NCBI GenBank assembly: GCA_934876235.1
Contig: CAKXKM010000019.1
Location: 1 to 30,213 of the forward strand
Source: Collinsella sp. AF02-46-1
GTDB taxonomy: Bacteria; Actinomycetota; Coriobacteriia; Coriobacteriales; Coriobacteriaceae
DNA: 30,213 nucleotides
Direction of reading: 5' to 3'
Below are positions 22,415 to 29,594 of the stretch, one piece after another (position 1 is the first letter of the stretch; each line of letters opens with the position of its first letter). The translations under genes were made by a program, and so were the position numbers. The notes under the pieces are model-generated. The model was not told the DNA's origin, searched no databases, and worked only from the letters and a program-made list of their open reading frames with translations.

Positions 22415-23203
22415 ATGGCCAATATGACGAGCTCGGTTTCGGCATCGCAGGTTGCTGGTGAGTTGGCGAGCGCTACGTTTGAGGAGATTCCCGCCCTCGT
22501 GGAGCATTATCGCGAGGACCCGCGCCAGCAGGTGATCAAGGCTTGTGAACGCGCCCTCAAACGCCATGCCAAGGAGCTTGCCGAGCGCGAGCGCGTCAAT
22601 GACATGTACGAGCTTATGCATGAGCTTGGCGGCGATGGAGTGGTCGTTGGTGTCGACGAGGTGGGCCGCGGATCGGTGGCCGGTCCTTTGACGGTATGCG
22701 CCGTCTGTCTTCCTATGGAGCCGCGCGTCTGGGGTATCAACGATTCCAAAAAGCTCACGCCCGCGCGCCGCGAGTTGCTCTCAGTGAAGATTGCCGAGGT
22801 GGCGACGGCGATCGGTTTTTGCCATATCGCGCCGAAGGATATCGATGAGATGGGCATGGCCCGTGCTATCCGTACTGCCGTTGCGGGCGCCGTGGCCGAT
22901 ACGGGACTTGAGCCCGACTGCGTCCTCATGGATGGTAACCCCTTGGGCGCCGTTCCTAACGAGCGCGATGTGGTGAAGGGCGATGCCAAAATCGCCTGCA
23001 TCGCCGCGGCGTCCATCATGGCCAAGGTCACGCGTGACGAGATGATGGTCGAGTACGACGCCGAGTATCCCGAGTACCATCTGGCCGAGTCGAAGGGCTA
23101 TGCGAGCCCCGAGCATATCGAGGCCATTCGCAAACATGGACTTTGTCCGCTGCACCGCGTGAGCTTTTGCGGAAACTTTCTGCAGACTGAGCGCCTTTTC
23201 TAG
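22415..23203 (+). CDS. rnhB: Ribonuclease HII
   Basis: RNase HII cuts the RNA strand of RNA-DNA hybrids and removes single ribonucleotides from DNA. The 262-residue protein has the active-site DEVGRG (Asp81, Glu82), NDSKKLTPARRE, a third Asp at about 173 in LMDGNPLG, and KGDAKIACIAAASIMAKVTR, all diagnostic. An N-terminal helical extension of about 75 residues (containing REDPRQQVIKACERALKRH) resembles that of Bacillus RnhB. ATG 22415 follows AAGGAGGG (22401-22408) at six bases; an in-frame ATG at 22397 lies before that site and is rejected. No clear promoter exists in the 29 bases after the rplS terminator, so readthrough may supply its message. Confidence 0.95.
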   Translation: MANMTSSVSASQVAGELASATFEEIPALVEHYREDPRQQVIKACERALKRHAKELAERERVNDMYELMHELGGDGVVVGVDEVGRGSVAGPLTVCAVCLPMEPRVWGINDSKKLTPARRELLSVKIAEVATAIGFCHIAPKDIDEMGMARAIRTAVAGAVADTGLEPDCVLMDGNPLGAVPNERDVVKGDAKIACIAAASIMAKVTRDEMMVEYDAEYPEYHLAESKGYASPEHIEAIRKHGLCPLHRVSFCGNFLQTERLF

Positions 23204-23210
23204 GTCAATT

Positions 23211-23240
23211 GTGGAGACAGGGACCTCTGGGGTTTTATAA
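23211..23240 (+). repeat. Possible dispersed intergenic repeat fragment
   Basis: GTGGAGACAGGGACCTCTGG and the following TTTTATAA stretch resemble the GGGGACAG..ACCT core seen in many bacterial intergenic repeats linked to REP-associated transposases. Only one copy is in the window, so this is a suspicion, not a demonstrated repeat. Confidence 0.2.
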
Positions 23241-23250
23241 ACTTGCTGGT

Positions 23251-23294
23251 AACGGGCCGTATGCAACACCATTGCTGCGTACGGCCCGTTTTTT
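23251..23294 (+). terminator. Strong intrinsic terminator of rnhB
   Basis: ACGGGCCGTATGC (23252-23264) pairs with GCGTACGGCCCGT (23277-23289), 13 bp with one T-G pair, a 12-base loop, and a run of six T (23289-23294). A23251 can add one more pair with T23290. Confidence 0.92.
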
Positions 23295-23392
23295 GACGGC
23301 ATTTGGTCAGCTTTTGGTTTGCTTCCGGTACTTACCCGCATGAAAGGTGCCCTCATCATCGGGGCAATGCAGCGTGCGGGAAAGGAGACCCC

Positions 23393-23878
23393 ATGAGTGC
23401 CGCAAGCAAAAAGAGCAAGACGCAGCAGCTCAAGGAGCGTTGGGAAAATGGCGAGCTCGACTGCGGGGCGATGACGCCTGAGTTTATCAAGGGGCTCAGT
23501 CCCCGCGAGCTGGGCATGCTGGGCGAGCTGATCACCATCGACTACTTTAACGAGCGCGGCTACACCTTGCTGGAGCAGGGTTATCGTTGCTCCGAGGGCG
23601 AGGCCGATCTGGTGCTGCTCGATGAGCTCGACGATGTCGTGGTGATGGCCGAGGTCAAAACCAGACGAGTTGCACTGGATTGCAGCACGCGGGTCTTTCC
23701 CGAGGAGGCCGTGGACGCCCAAAAGCAACGCCGCTACCGCCGCATCGCAAGTTGCTACCTCATGGAGCATTATCCGCTCAAGGCGATTCGCTTCGATGCC
23801 GTGGGCGTCACCATTCGTGGCGGGCATATCGCCGAGATCGAGCATCAGTACAACGCGTTCGATTGGCAGGTGTCGTGA
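23393..23878 (+). CDS. yraN: YraN-family (UPF0102) predicted endonuclease-like protein
   Basis: Member of the UPF0102/YraN family, restriction-endonuclease-like fold, function not established. The nuclease-type motif is visible: GELITIDYFNERGYTLLEQG, then EGEADLVLLD and VVVMAEVKTRR (the E..D..ExK pattern), followed by KQRRYRRIASCYL. The product is 161 residues, about 40 longer than usual, because of a hydrophilic, lysine-rich N-terminal extension (MSAASKKSKTQQLKERW). ATG 23393 is supported by AAAGGAG (23381-23387); an in-frame TTG at 23303 precedes this site and overlaps the terminator region. The stop overlaps the comM ATG by one base, and the yraN-comM-dprA order is common, suggesting a DNA-processing role. 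Confidence 0.9.
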   Translation: MSAASKKSKTQQLKERWENGELDCGAMTPEFIKGLSPRELGMLGELITIDYFNERGYTLLEQGYRCSEGEADLVLLDELDDVVVMAEVKTRRVALDCSTRVFPEEAVDAQKQRRYRRIASCYLMEHYPLKAIRFDAVGVTIRGGHIAEIEHQYNAFDWQVS

Positions 23879-25401
23879 TGGCGTTCGAGACGTTTGCCGT
23901 TCACGCGGCCTGCATCCGCGGCGTCGAGGCGATTCACGTCACGGTCGAGGTCTCGCTTGCCGGTGGCGTTCCGGGCATCCAGATGCTCGGCATTCCGAGC
24001 ATGGAGGTGATGGAGTCACGCGGTCGTATTCGCTGCGCGATGCGCTCTGCCGGGTTCGAGATCCCGCGCTCGGGCATTACGGTCAATCTGGCGCCTGGCG
24101 ATATTCGCAAGACCGGTAGCGGCTTTGATCTGCCCATCGCCATCGCGGTATTGGCGGCCGATGGTCAGATTCCCCGCGACAACCTCGATCGTTGTCTTAT
24201 CGCTGGTGAGCTTGGCTTGGACGGTACGGTGCTTCCTGTCAAGGGCGAGGTGGCGTTTCAGCTATTGGCGCGTGATATGGGGCTGTCCTTTATCGCCGGC
24301 AGGTCCGATCAGCATGTGCCGCTTGCGGGCGTGGATTGTGGATTCATCGATCATTTGTCTCAGCTTGCCCATGGCATGGGCGATGCCGCGCGGCACTACT
24401 TGGATTCTGAAGTGCTCGAGGCGACCTTTGAGCCCGAGCTCGACTATGCCGACGTACTGGGGCAGGAGGTCGCCAAGCGCGGCATGGCGCTTGCGGCGGC
24501 AGGAGAACTCGGCTTGCTCATGATCGGGTCCCCGGGATCGGGCAAGACGATGCTCGCGCGTCGTATGACCGGCATCCTGCCCGAGCTTTCCGTTGAGGAT
24601 CAACAGGAGGCGCTGTGCATCCATTCGGTTTTGGGTGAGAACATTGATGGCTTGTTGGCGGGGCACCGGCCCTTCCGCAGTCCCCATCACAGTATTTCGA
24701 CCGCAGGTCTTATCGGCGGTGGGCGCCCGGTGCACCCGGGTGAGATCAGCCTTGCTCATGGCGGCGTGCTATTTTTGGACGAGCTTGCTGAGTTTCCCAC
24801 GGGTGTGCTGCAGACGCTGCGTCAGCCCATCGAACGCGGCTACGTCAGGATCGTACGCGTCGACGGGGCCTTTACCTTCCCGTCGCGCTTTCAGCTGCTG
24901 GCTGCGAGTAACCCTTGCCCCTGCGGCTTCTTGGGTGATCGCGAGGTGCCGTGTCGCTGCTCGGCGGCGATGGTCGAGCGCTATCGGTCTAAACTGCGCG
25001 GTCCTTTGGCCGACCGTATCGACATGATGATCGATGTGACCCGTCCCGACCCCCAAGTGATTATCGAGGGTGCGGAGGGTATGTCGTCTGCCGAGTTACG
25101 TGACTACGTTGTGCGCGGTCGCGCTTTTCGCGCTTGGCGCGAATCCCGTATGGACGATGCGGATGCCGAGGCCGAGGATGACGAGACACGGTCCATTGAC
25201 GGCGTCGTTTCGACCTTTGAGCTCGATGATGCGGCGGAGAAGTGTGTGCTCGGCCTGTCGAAGCGCACACATCTCACGGGTCGCGGCATTGTGCGACTGG
25301 TGCGTATCGCGCGTACAATCGCCGACGTCGCCGAGCGCGAGCAGGTGACGCAGGACCATGTGCTCGAGGCAGCGATGTACCAGGGAAGGAGGGACCAATG
25401 A
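23878..25401 (+). CDS. comM: ComM/YifB-family Mg-chelatase-like AAA+ ATPase
   Basis: AAA+ protein of the ComM (YifB) family; in naturally competent bacteria ComM is a helicase promoting branch migration during recombination. The 507-residue protein has the N-terminal ChlI-like domain (GVEAIHVTVEVSLAGGVPGI, LAPGDIRKTGSGFDLPIA), Walker A GSPGSGKT at 217-224, HHSISTAGLIGGG, Walker B VLFLDELAEF, and the Cys-rich CPCGFLGDREVPCRCS segment. The C-terminal domain contains LTGRGIVRLVRIARTIADV. ATG 23878 overlaps the yraN stop (TGATG), indicating coupling; an open frame extends back inside yraN, but no ribosome binding site or homology supports it. The stop overlaps the dprA ATG. Confidence 0.94.
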   Translation: MAFETFAVHAACIRGVEAIHVTVEVSLAGGVPGIQMLGIPSMEVMESRGRIRCAMRSAGFEIPRSGITVNLAPGDIRKTGSGFDLPIAIAVLAADGQIPRDNLDRCLIAGELGLDGTVLPVKGEVAFQLLARDMGLSFIAGRSDQHVPLAGVDCGFIDHLSQLAHGMGDAARHYLDSEVLEATFEPELDYADVLGQEVAKRGMALAAAGELGLLMIGSPGSGKTMLARRMTGILPELSVEDQQEALCIHSVLGENIDGLLAGHRPFRSPHHSISTAGLIGGGRPVHPGEISLAHGGVLFLDELAEFPTGVLQTLRQPIERGYVRIVRVDGAFTFPSRFQLLAASNPCPCGFLGDREVPCRCSAAMVERYRSKLRGPLADRIDMMIDVTRPDPQVIIEGAEGMSSAELRDYVVRGRAFRAWRESRMDDADAEAEDDETRSIDGVVSTFELDDAAEKCVLGLSKRTHLTGRGIVRLVRIARTIADVAEREQVTQDHVLEAAMYQGRRDQ

Positions 25402-26333
25402 TGGCCGAGGGGACCTACGAGCTGCATCCAGGTGATGCGTTGTATCCCGAGACCGTTTTGGAGCTTTCTGATGTACCCCAGACGCTCTATGTGCGCGGCA
25501 ACCCCGAGGTGCTTTCGACGCCCGCGCTCTCCATCATCGGCGCGCGCAAGGCCTCTCCGTATGGTCTTGCCGTGGCAGAGCTTGCGGCAAAGGTGGCGGT
25601 CGAGGCGGGAGTGACGGTAGTTTCGGGCGGCGCGGTCGGTTGTGACCAGGCCTCGGGTTGGGCTGCGGTCAACGCCGGCGGCAAACACGTCGTGGTGCTG
25701 GGGACGGGCGCCGACGTGGTCTACCCGCGTTCGAGCGCGGGGCTTATTATGCGCACGCTCGATACGGGTGGCGCGGTCGTGTCGATCTCTCCGTGGGGCA
25801 TGGGTCCGCGCAAGTTTGCCTTTCCGCGCCGCAATCGCGTGATCGCGGCCCTGTCGCAAGCCCTCTTTGTTTCCGAGGCGGGTATGCCTTCCGGGACGTT
25901 TTCTACAGCCGAGGCTGCTATGGATTTGGGGCGCGAACTTCTTGTCGTGCCGGGGTCGATCCTATCGCCCGAGTCGCGTGGCACGAATTACCTCATTGCG
26001 AACGGTGCTTGCTGCATCATCGACGAGGAATCTATCGAGATGGCTATCTCACGCATCTACGGCACCCTGCGCTACTCGCGCCCCGATGCTCCCGGCATTG
26101 CCGACCTGGATCCAACACAGCAGACCGTGATGCATGCGCTCATCGCCTCTCCGCTCAAGGTCGACGACATCGCGGCGCTCGTCGCGCTCGATGCTGTCGG
26201 CGTACTCAAACTCTTGGGTTCGCTTGAACTCGAGGGCCTTATCGAGCGCATGATGGATGGAAGGTATGCGCCCTCCAAGTTTGCCCTTCACGCCCAGACG
26301 CCCTTCGGTCACAATGGAAAACGTGTCAATTAG
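25398..26333 (+). CDS. dprA: DNA-processing protein DprA/Smf-like, shortened and divergent
   Basis: DprA-family Rossmann protein; family members bind single-stranded DNA and load RecA during transformation. At 311 residues it lacks most of the usual N-terminal helical domain. The Rossmann core is clear: LSIIGARKASPYG, TVVSGGAVGCD, HVVVLGTGADVVYP, FPRRNRVIAALS, PSGTFSTAEAAMDLGRELLVVPGS, GTNYLIANGA. A C-terminal winged-helix-like stretch covers about 235-295. Some usual positions differ: GCDQASGWAAV replaces GID..AH..AL, so the His is absent, and VSISPWG replaces the common SEyP. ATG 25398 overlaps the comM stop by four bases (ATGA); ATG 25401 is equally possible after GGAAGGAGGG. Family certain; whether it supports transformation here is unknown. 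Confidence 0.9.
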   Translation: MMAEGTYELHPGDALYPETVLELSDVPQTLYVRGNPEVLSTPALSIIGARKASPYGLAVAELAAKVAVEAGVTVVSGGAVGCDQASGWAAVNAGGKHVVVLGTGADVVYPRSSAGLIMRTLDTGGAVVSISPWGMGPRKFAFPRRNRVIAALSQALFVSEAGMPSGTFSTAEAAMDLGRELLVVPGSILSPESRGTNYLIANGACCIIDEESIEMAISRIYGTLRYSRPDAPGIADLDPTQQTVMHALIASPLKVDDIAALVALDAVGVLKLLGSLELEGLIERMMDGRYAPSKFALHAQTPFGHNGKRVN

Positions 26334-26347
26334 AAAGGTGTTTGCAG

Positions 26348-27685
26348 ATGCAGTTCGATCAGGTGACGGTTATCGGTGGCGGTCTGGCGGGTTCGGAATG
26401 CGCGATCCAGCTGGCAGACCGCGGTTTTGCCGTAAAGCTATGCGAGATGCGCCCCCAGGTTAGCTCCCCGGCTCACCATACCGATCACTTGGCAGAGCTC
26501 GTCTGCTCCAATTCGTTTAAGTCGACCCGTCCGGATTCCGCGGCTGGTTTGCTGAAGGCCGAGCTTGAGCGCATGGGTTCAGTCCTGCTCGATTGCGCCC
26601 ATCGCGCGGCTGTTCCCGCCGGCGGTGCCCTGGCGGTCGACCGCGTCAAGTTTTCCAAGCTTGTCGAGGCCGAGGTTGCCGCCCGTCCCAATATCGAGGT
26701 CGCGCACGGCGAGGTCACGCAGATTCCCGAGGGCCACGTGGTCATTGCCGCGGGCCCGCTGTGTTCACCGGCGCTGAGCGAAGAGGTCATGAAGCTCGTC
26801 GGTGGCGACGCCCTTGCGTTCTTCGATGCCGCGGCGCCGATCGTCGATGCCTCCACGCTCGATATGGACGTGCTGTTTTCGCAGTCGCGCTACGAGGAGC
26901 AGGGGAGCGGCGACTATCTCAACGCTCCGCTCAACAAGGAGGAGTACGAGGCCTTTATCGAGGCACTTACCACGGCCGACCGCGTGGTGCTCAAAGACTT
27001 TGAGGGCGGCGATCTGTTCCAGGCCTGCCAACCTGCCGAGGAAGTTGCGCGCACCGGCAAGGACGCCATTCGCTTTGGCGCCATGAAGCCCGTCGGCCTC
27101 ACCGACCCGCGTACCGGACGTCGCCCCTGGGCGGCGATCCAGCTGCGCGCCGAGAACAAGGAGAAGACCGCCTATAACCTGGTGGGCTTCCAGACCAACC
27201 TGACCTTTGGCGAGCAGAAGCGCGTCTTCCATATGGTGCCGGGCCTGGAGAACGCTGAGTTCTTCCGCTACGGTGTCATGCACCGCAATACCTTTGTCGA
27301 CGCCCCGCACGTGCTCGATGGCACCTTCGCCGTGCCCGGTACCGGTGTGCGCCTGGCCGGTCAGATCACCGGCACCGAGGGGTACATGGAAGCCGTGGCG
27401 ACAGGTCTGCTCGCGGCGCTCAACACCTATGCCGAGGCTATCGGTGCCGCGGGCGTCGAGTTGCCGCGTGTGGGTGCCCTGGGTGCGCTCGTGGGCTATG
27501 CGACCGATCCTGCCACCGTGGGCTATCAGCCCATGCATGTCAACTTTGGCCTGGTGCCGCCACTCGAGGATGGTAAGCGCCGCAGCAAGCGCGACCGCTA
27601 TCAGGCCTATGCGGACCGTGCGCTCGAGGCCCTTGATGCCTATCTGGCCACTCGTCCTGATCTGTTTGGAGGCGACCGGTCATAG
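26348..27685 (+). CDS. trmFO: Folate-dependent tRNA (uracil-5-)-methyltransferase TrmFO
   Basis: FAD enzyme making m5U54 in the T-loop of tRNA with methylenetetrahydrofolate. The 445-residue protein begins with the FAD-binding VTVIGGGLAGSECAIQLADR and LCEMRP, has LVCSNSFKS with Cys53 and a second Cys at about 227 in FQACQPAEEVARTGKDA, matching the two functional cysteines of the family, then FGAMKPVGLTDPRTGRRPWA, VGFQTNLTFGEQKRVF and MHRNTFVDAPHVLDG. ATG 26348 has AAAGG (26334-26338) upstream; a TTG two codons earlier (26342) is too close to it. The TAG stop overlaps the proposed ATA start of xerC (ATAG). trmFO-xerC adjacency is common in Gram-positive bacteria. Confidence 0.96.
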   Translation: MQFDQVTVIGGGLAGSECAIQLADRGFAVKLCEMRPQVSSPAHHTDHLAELVCSNSFKSTRPDSAAGLLKAELERMGSVLLDCAHRAAVPAGGALAVDRVKFSKLVEAEVAARPNIEVAHGEVTQIPEGHVVIAAGPLCSPALSEEVMKLVGGDALAFFDAAAPIVDASTLDMDVLFSQSRYEEQGSGDYLNAPLNKEEYEAFIEALTTADRVVLKDFEGGDLFQACQPAEEVARTGKDAIRFGAMKPVGLTDPRTGRRPWAAIQLRAENKEKTAYNLVGFQTNLTFGEQKRVFHMVPGLENAEFFRYGVMHRNTFVDAPHVLDGTFAVPGTGVRLAGQITGTEGYMEAVATGLLAALNTYAEAIGAAGVELPRVGALGALVGYATDPATVGYQPMHVNFGLVPPLEDGKRRSKRDRYQAYADRALEALDAYLATRPDLFGGDRS

Positions 27686-28602
27686 CCTTTGACCTGTACG
27701 ACACCGTCGACTCGTTTATCGCCTATATCTCACGTGTCGAGGGACTTTCTCCCAATACGGCAACCGCCTACGCCTCGCGGCTCGAGCGCTTCGCCGCGTG
27801 GTGCGACCGCGAGGGCATCGACGCTCGCGCTGCCGACGTACGGACCGTTCGCTCCTATTTGGCCGAGCTGTCGCGTAGCCAGATGGCGGCTCGGACCCTT
27901 GCGGCACACTTGTCTGCCATTCGCTCGCTCTATCGGTGGATGGCTGCCGAGGGAATCGTTGAGGGCGATGCGGTCTCGGCGATATCCTCGCCCAAGCTGC
28001 CGCGCGATCTTCCCGGCGTGCTGACGACCCGGCAAGTCGAGTCGTTGCTCAAGTCCCCGGATGCCTCGACGCCTGCGGGGCTGCGCGATGCGGCGATGCT
28101 CGAGCTGCTCTATGCCTCCGGCGCGCGAATCTCGGAGCTCGCGGCGCTCAACGTGGAGTCTATTGGTTGGTCCGAGCGAACGTTGCGACTTTGGGGCAAG
28201 GGGAGCAAGGAGCGTATCGTGCCCCTGTATCGGCGCGCTCTCGAGGCTACCCGCCGCTATATTGAGGAAGGGAGGCCGCAGCTCCTTGCGCAGGCAAAGC
28301 GCGGTGACGGCGCGAACGGCGTTCATCCGCTGTTTATCTCGGCGCGCGGAAACCGCATGAGTGCCGCCATGCTCAGGAGGCGGTTCCACATGCTTGCGGC
28401 ACTTGCCGGCATTCCTGCCGACATCGCCCCGCATGCGATGCGCCATACCTTTGCGACCGACCTGCTCGAGGGCGGCGCTGATCTGCGCTCGGTTCAGGAG
28501 CTGCTGGGGCATGCGAGCTTGTCCACGACGCAGATCTATACGCATCTCACACCCGACCGACTCAAGCGCGCCGTGAGTCAGGCCCACCCCCGCGGCGAGT
28601 AG
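27682..28602 (+). CDS. xerC: Tyrosine recombinase XerC, probable ATA start
   Basis: Tyrosine recombinase that, with a second Xer subunit, resolves chromosome dimers at dif. From ATA 27682 the product is 306 residues, the normal length. The core-binding domain (about 1-100: DTVDSFIAYISRVEGLSPNT, ATAYASRLERF) precedes the catalytic domain with the full active site: Arg149 (GARISEL), Lys173 (WGKGSKER), His251 and Arg254 (HAMRHTF), His277 (LLGHASLS) and nucleophile Tyr286. No ATG, GTG or TTG exists in frame between the stop at 27658-27660 and a TTG at 27859; starting at 27859 would delete about 59 residues of the DNA-binding domain. GGAGG (27668-27672) is nine bases before ATA, which overlaps the trmFO stop. 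XerC versus XerD is chosen by context. Confidence 0.9.
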   Translation: MAFDLYDTVDSFIAYISRVEGLSPNTATAYASRLERFAAWCDREGIDARAADVRTVRSYLAELSRSQMAARTLAAHLSAIRSLYRWMAAEGIVEGDAVSAISSPKLPRDLPGVLTTRQVESLLKSPDASTPAGLRDAAMLELLYASGARISELAALNVESIGWSERTLRLWGKGSKERIVPLYRRALEATRRYIEEGRPQLLAQAKRGDGANGVHPLFISARGNRMSAAMLRRRFHMLAALAGIPADIAPHAMRHTFATDLLEGGADLRSVQELLGHASLSTTQIYTHLTPDRLKRAVSQAHPRGE

Positions 28603-28650
28603 GAGAAGAGCCTCCCGCGTCGCACCGAGGTGTGTGGTTTTGATTGCGGG

Positions 28651-28679
28651 TTGGCAGGAAGAGGTAATCCTGCTATCAT
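28651..28679 (+). promoter_or_regulatory. Promoter of rpsB-tsf
   Basis: TTGGCA (28651-28656), 17 bp, TATCAT (28674-28679), with TGC directly before the -10 box (extended -10 type). The start would be near 28686. This is the best-formed promoter of the window beside that of rplU. Confidence 0.75.
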
Positions 28680-28685
28680 TCATCG

Positions 28686-28820
28686 GGTTGCTTCACGGCA
28701 ACAGGTTTTTATCACGCACGCGCGGCTACTTCATACCGTGGTGCCCGGGCTTTGGTAGCACATGTCCGGGTTGGTTTTGGAGGATGACCCCGCGCGGAGG
28801 CAAACCACAGGAGGTTTAAC
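28686..28820 (+). promoter_or_regulatory. Structured rpsB leader
   Basis: About 135 bases of untranslated leader. It contains GTTGC (28687-28691) with GCAAC (28698-28702) followed by a T-run (28706-28710), the palindrome GCCCGGGC (28743-28750), and two exclusive pairings: GTGC (28741-28744) with GCAC (28758-28761), or CCCGG (28744-28748) with CCGGG (28766-28770). An 11-codon frame from ATG 28784 ends in TAA at 28817-28819, just before rpsB. The length and alternative pairings suggest autoregulation by S2, which is known for rpsB in other bacteria. Confidence 0.45.
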
Positions 28821-29549
28821 ATGGCTACCAAGATTAATATCCGCACCCTGCTCGAGGCCGGCTGCCACTTCGGTCACCAGACCCGTCGCTGGAACCCCAA
28901 GATGAAGCCGTTCATCTTCGGTGAGCGTAACGGCATCTACATCCTCGACCTCAAGCAGACCATCCTTGACGCCGACCAGGCCTACACCTTCGTCAAGAAC
29001 GTCGCCAAGGGCGGCAACGTGCTGTTCGTCGGCACCAAGAAGCAGGCTCAGGAGGCCGTCAAGAACGCTGCTGAGCGCGCCAACATGCCTTACATCAACC
29101 AGCGTTGGCTCGGCGGCATGCTGACCAACTTCGTCACCATCCGCTCCCGCATCAACCGCATGGAGGAGCTCGAGGCCATGGTCGAGGATGGCCGCATGGC
29201 CGTGCTGCCCAAGAAGGAGCAGGCTGTTCTGGGTAAGGAGCTCGCTAAGCTCCAGACCAACCTCGGTGGCGCCCGCGACATGAAGGGTCTGCCCCAGGCT
29301 CTCTTCGTCATCGACACCAAGCGCGAGGAGAACGCCATCAAGGAGGCCCAGCGCCTGAACATCCCCGTCGTCGCTCTGATCGACACCAACTCCGATCCCG
29401 ACGAGGTCGAGTACGGCATCCCCTGCAACGATGACGCCATCTCCGCTGTCACTCTTATGTGCGAGCTCATGGCCGACGCCTGCCTCGCTGGCTCCGGCAA
29501 GGAGCAGGTCTCCGAGGCCGAGATGGCCGCCGAGCCCAAGGCCGAGTAA
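28821..29549 (+). CDS. rpsB: 30S ribosomal protein S2
   Basis: Ribosomal protein S2 of the small subunit. The 242-residue product starts with the diagnostic INIRTLLEAGCHFGHQTRRW and contains NPKMKPFIFGERNGIYI, VLFVGTKKQAQEAV, QRWLGGMLTNFVTIRSRI and LPQALFVIDTKREENAIKEA. ATG 28821 follows a perfect AGGAGG (28809-28814) at six bases. The C-terminus carries a short acidic/alanine tail. It is 45 bp upstream of tsf, the standard operon partner. The frame on the opposite strand across rpsB-tsf is an artefact of strong codon bias. Confidence 0.98.
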   Translation: MATKINIRTLLEAGCHFGHQTRRWNPKMKPFIFGERNGIYILDLKQTILDADQAYTFVKNVAKGGNVLFVGTKKQAQEAVKNAAERANMPYINQRWLGGMLTNFVTIRSRINRMEELEAMVEDGRMAVLPKKEQAVLGKELAKLQTNLGGARDMKGLPQALFVIDTKREENAIKEAQRLNIPVVALIDTNSDPDEVEYGIPCNDDAISAVTLMCELMADACLAGSGKEQVSEAEMAAEPKAE

Positions 29550-29594
29550 ATCAGTCCTATTTAAGTCTTTTTCATCTCTTTGAAAGGAACCACA

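Noticed and set aside
23680..23877. Upstream extension of the comM frame into yraN
   Set aside because: The extension overlaps yraN in another frame, has no ComM similarity, and MAFETFAVHAA at 23878 is the normal ComM start.
27859..28602. TTG 27859 as the start of xerC
   Set aside because: It would cut off the first part of the core-binding domain, which is clearly encoded upstream in the same frame, and no ribosome binding site precedes it.
28603..28650. Terminator after xerC
   Set aside because: CGCACC/GGTGTG (28621-28632) could pair only with an almost absent loop, and the following TGGTTTTG is a poor T-run.
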